Part shown: piece after piece, positions 5,791 through 5,809 of the stretch
Layout: each line of letters starts with the position of its first letter
Numbering within the stretch: position 1 is the stretch's first letter
Assembly: GCA_947175845.1 (NCBI GenBank)
Contig: CAMWOK010000206.1
Coordinates: forward strand, 1 to 5,809
DNA length: 5,809 bases
DNA from: an uncultured Lachnospiraceae bacterium
GTDB lineage: Bacteria; Bacillota; Clostridia; Lachnospirales; Lachnospiraceae
Direction: 5' to 3'
Notes under the pieces: model-generated
The model's input: the letters and a program-made list of their open reading frames with translations, nothing else
The model's database searches: none
What the model was told of the DNA's origin: nothing
Made by a program: the position numbers and the translations under genes

Positions 5791-5809
5791 ATGAAAAGAA
5801 AAATCGCGT
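5791..5809 (+). CDS. Possible start of a next gene (3' end outside window)
   Basis: ATG at 5791 begins MKRKIA and runs off the window. It is eight bases after the methyltransferase TAA, the spacing of an operon, and the lysine/arginine start would suit a membrane or secreted protein. The only ribosome-binding-like bases are AGG at 5777-5779, weak and 11 bases away. Six codons cannot support a product name. Confidence 0.4.

Overview
The window looks like chromosomal DNA from a low-to-mid GC Gram-positive anaerobe of the class Clostridia, most likely a gut Lachnospiraceae. This rests on three things: strong AGGAG/GGAGG-type ribosome binding sites, a surface protein made of cell-wall/glucan-binding YG-type repeats, and the tight run of a TIGR03960-type radical SAM gene, its DUF2344 (TIGR03936) partner and an RNase E/G gene. 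The placement is by recognition of families and gene order; no database search was possible. All genes are on the plus strand.

Layout. Positions 1-675 hold the 3' end of a repeat-rich, probably secreted cell-wall-binding protein, built from a 61-residue super-repeat of three short units. Only 22 bases later, 698-2131 encodes a B12-binding-like/radical SAM protein. It is cut by an in-frame TAG at 2129-2131; the same reading frame continues from 2132 to 2575 and encodes the family's expected C-terminal region, including a Cys-rich tail. Positions 2651-3358 encode the radical SAM-linked DUF2344 protein (GTG start). Two bases after its stop, 3361-4584 encodes a short RNase G-type ribonuclease with an intact catalytic site but no Zn-link cysteines. 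Next come a single-pass membrane protein of unknown function (4624-5169), an apparent C-terminal remnant of a lost gene (5159-5296), a compact class I SAM-dependent methyltransferase (5345-5782), and the first codons of another gene (5791 onward).

How the genes work together. The radical SAM protein, the DUF2344 protein and the ribonuclease are a recurrent genomic group, presumably connected with RNA or ribosome metabolism, but the reaction of the radical SAM pair is unknown to me. The spacing suggests one transcript across at least 698-4584, perhaps to 5169, since no convincing intrinsic terminator appears between these genes. The membrane protein and methyltransferase look like lineage-specific neighbours.

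The most notable observation is the single amber codon splitting an otherwise complete radical SAM gene. It could be a recent nonsense mutation, a sequencing/assembly error, a true split with translational restart at 2141, or UAG readthrough. I see no convincing new defence system, CRISPR array, RNA gene or mobile element.
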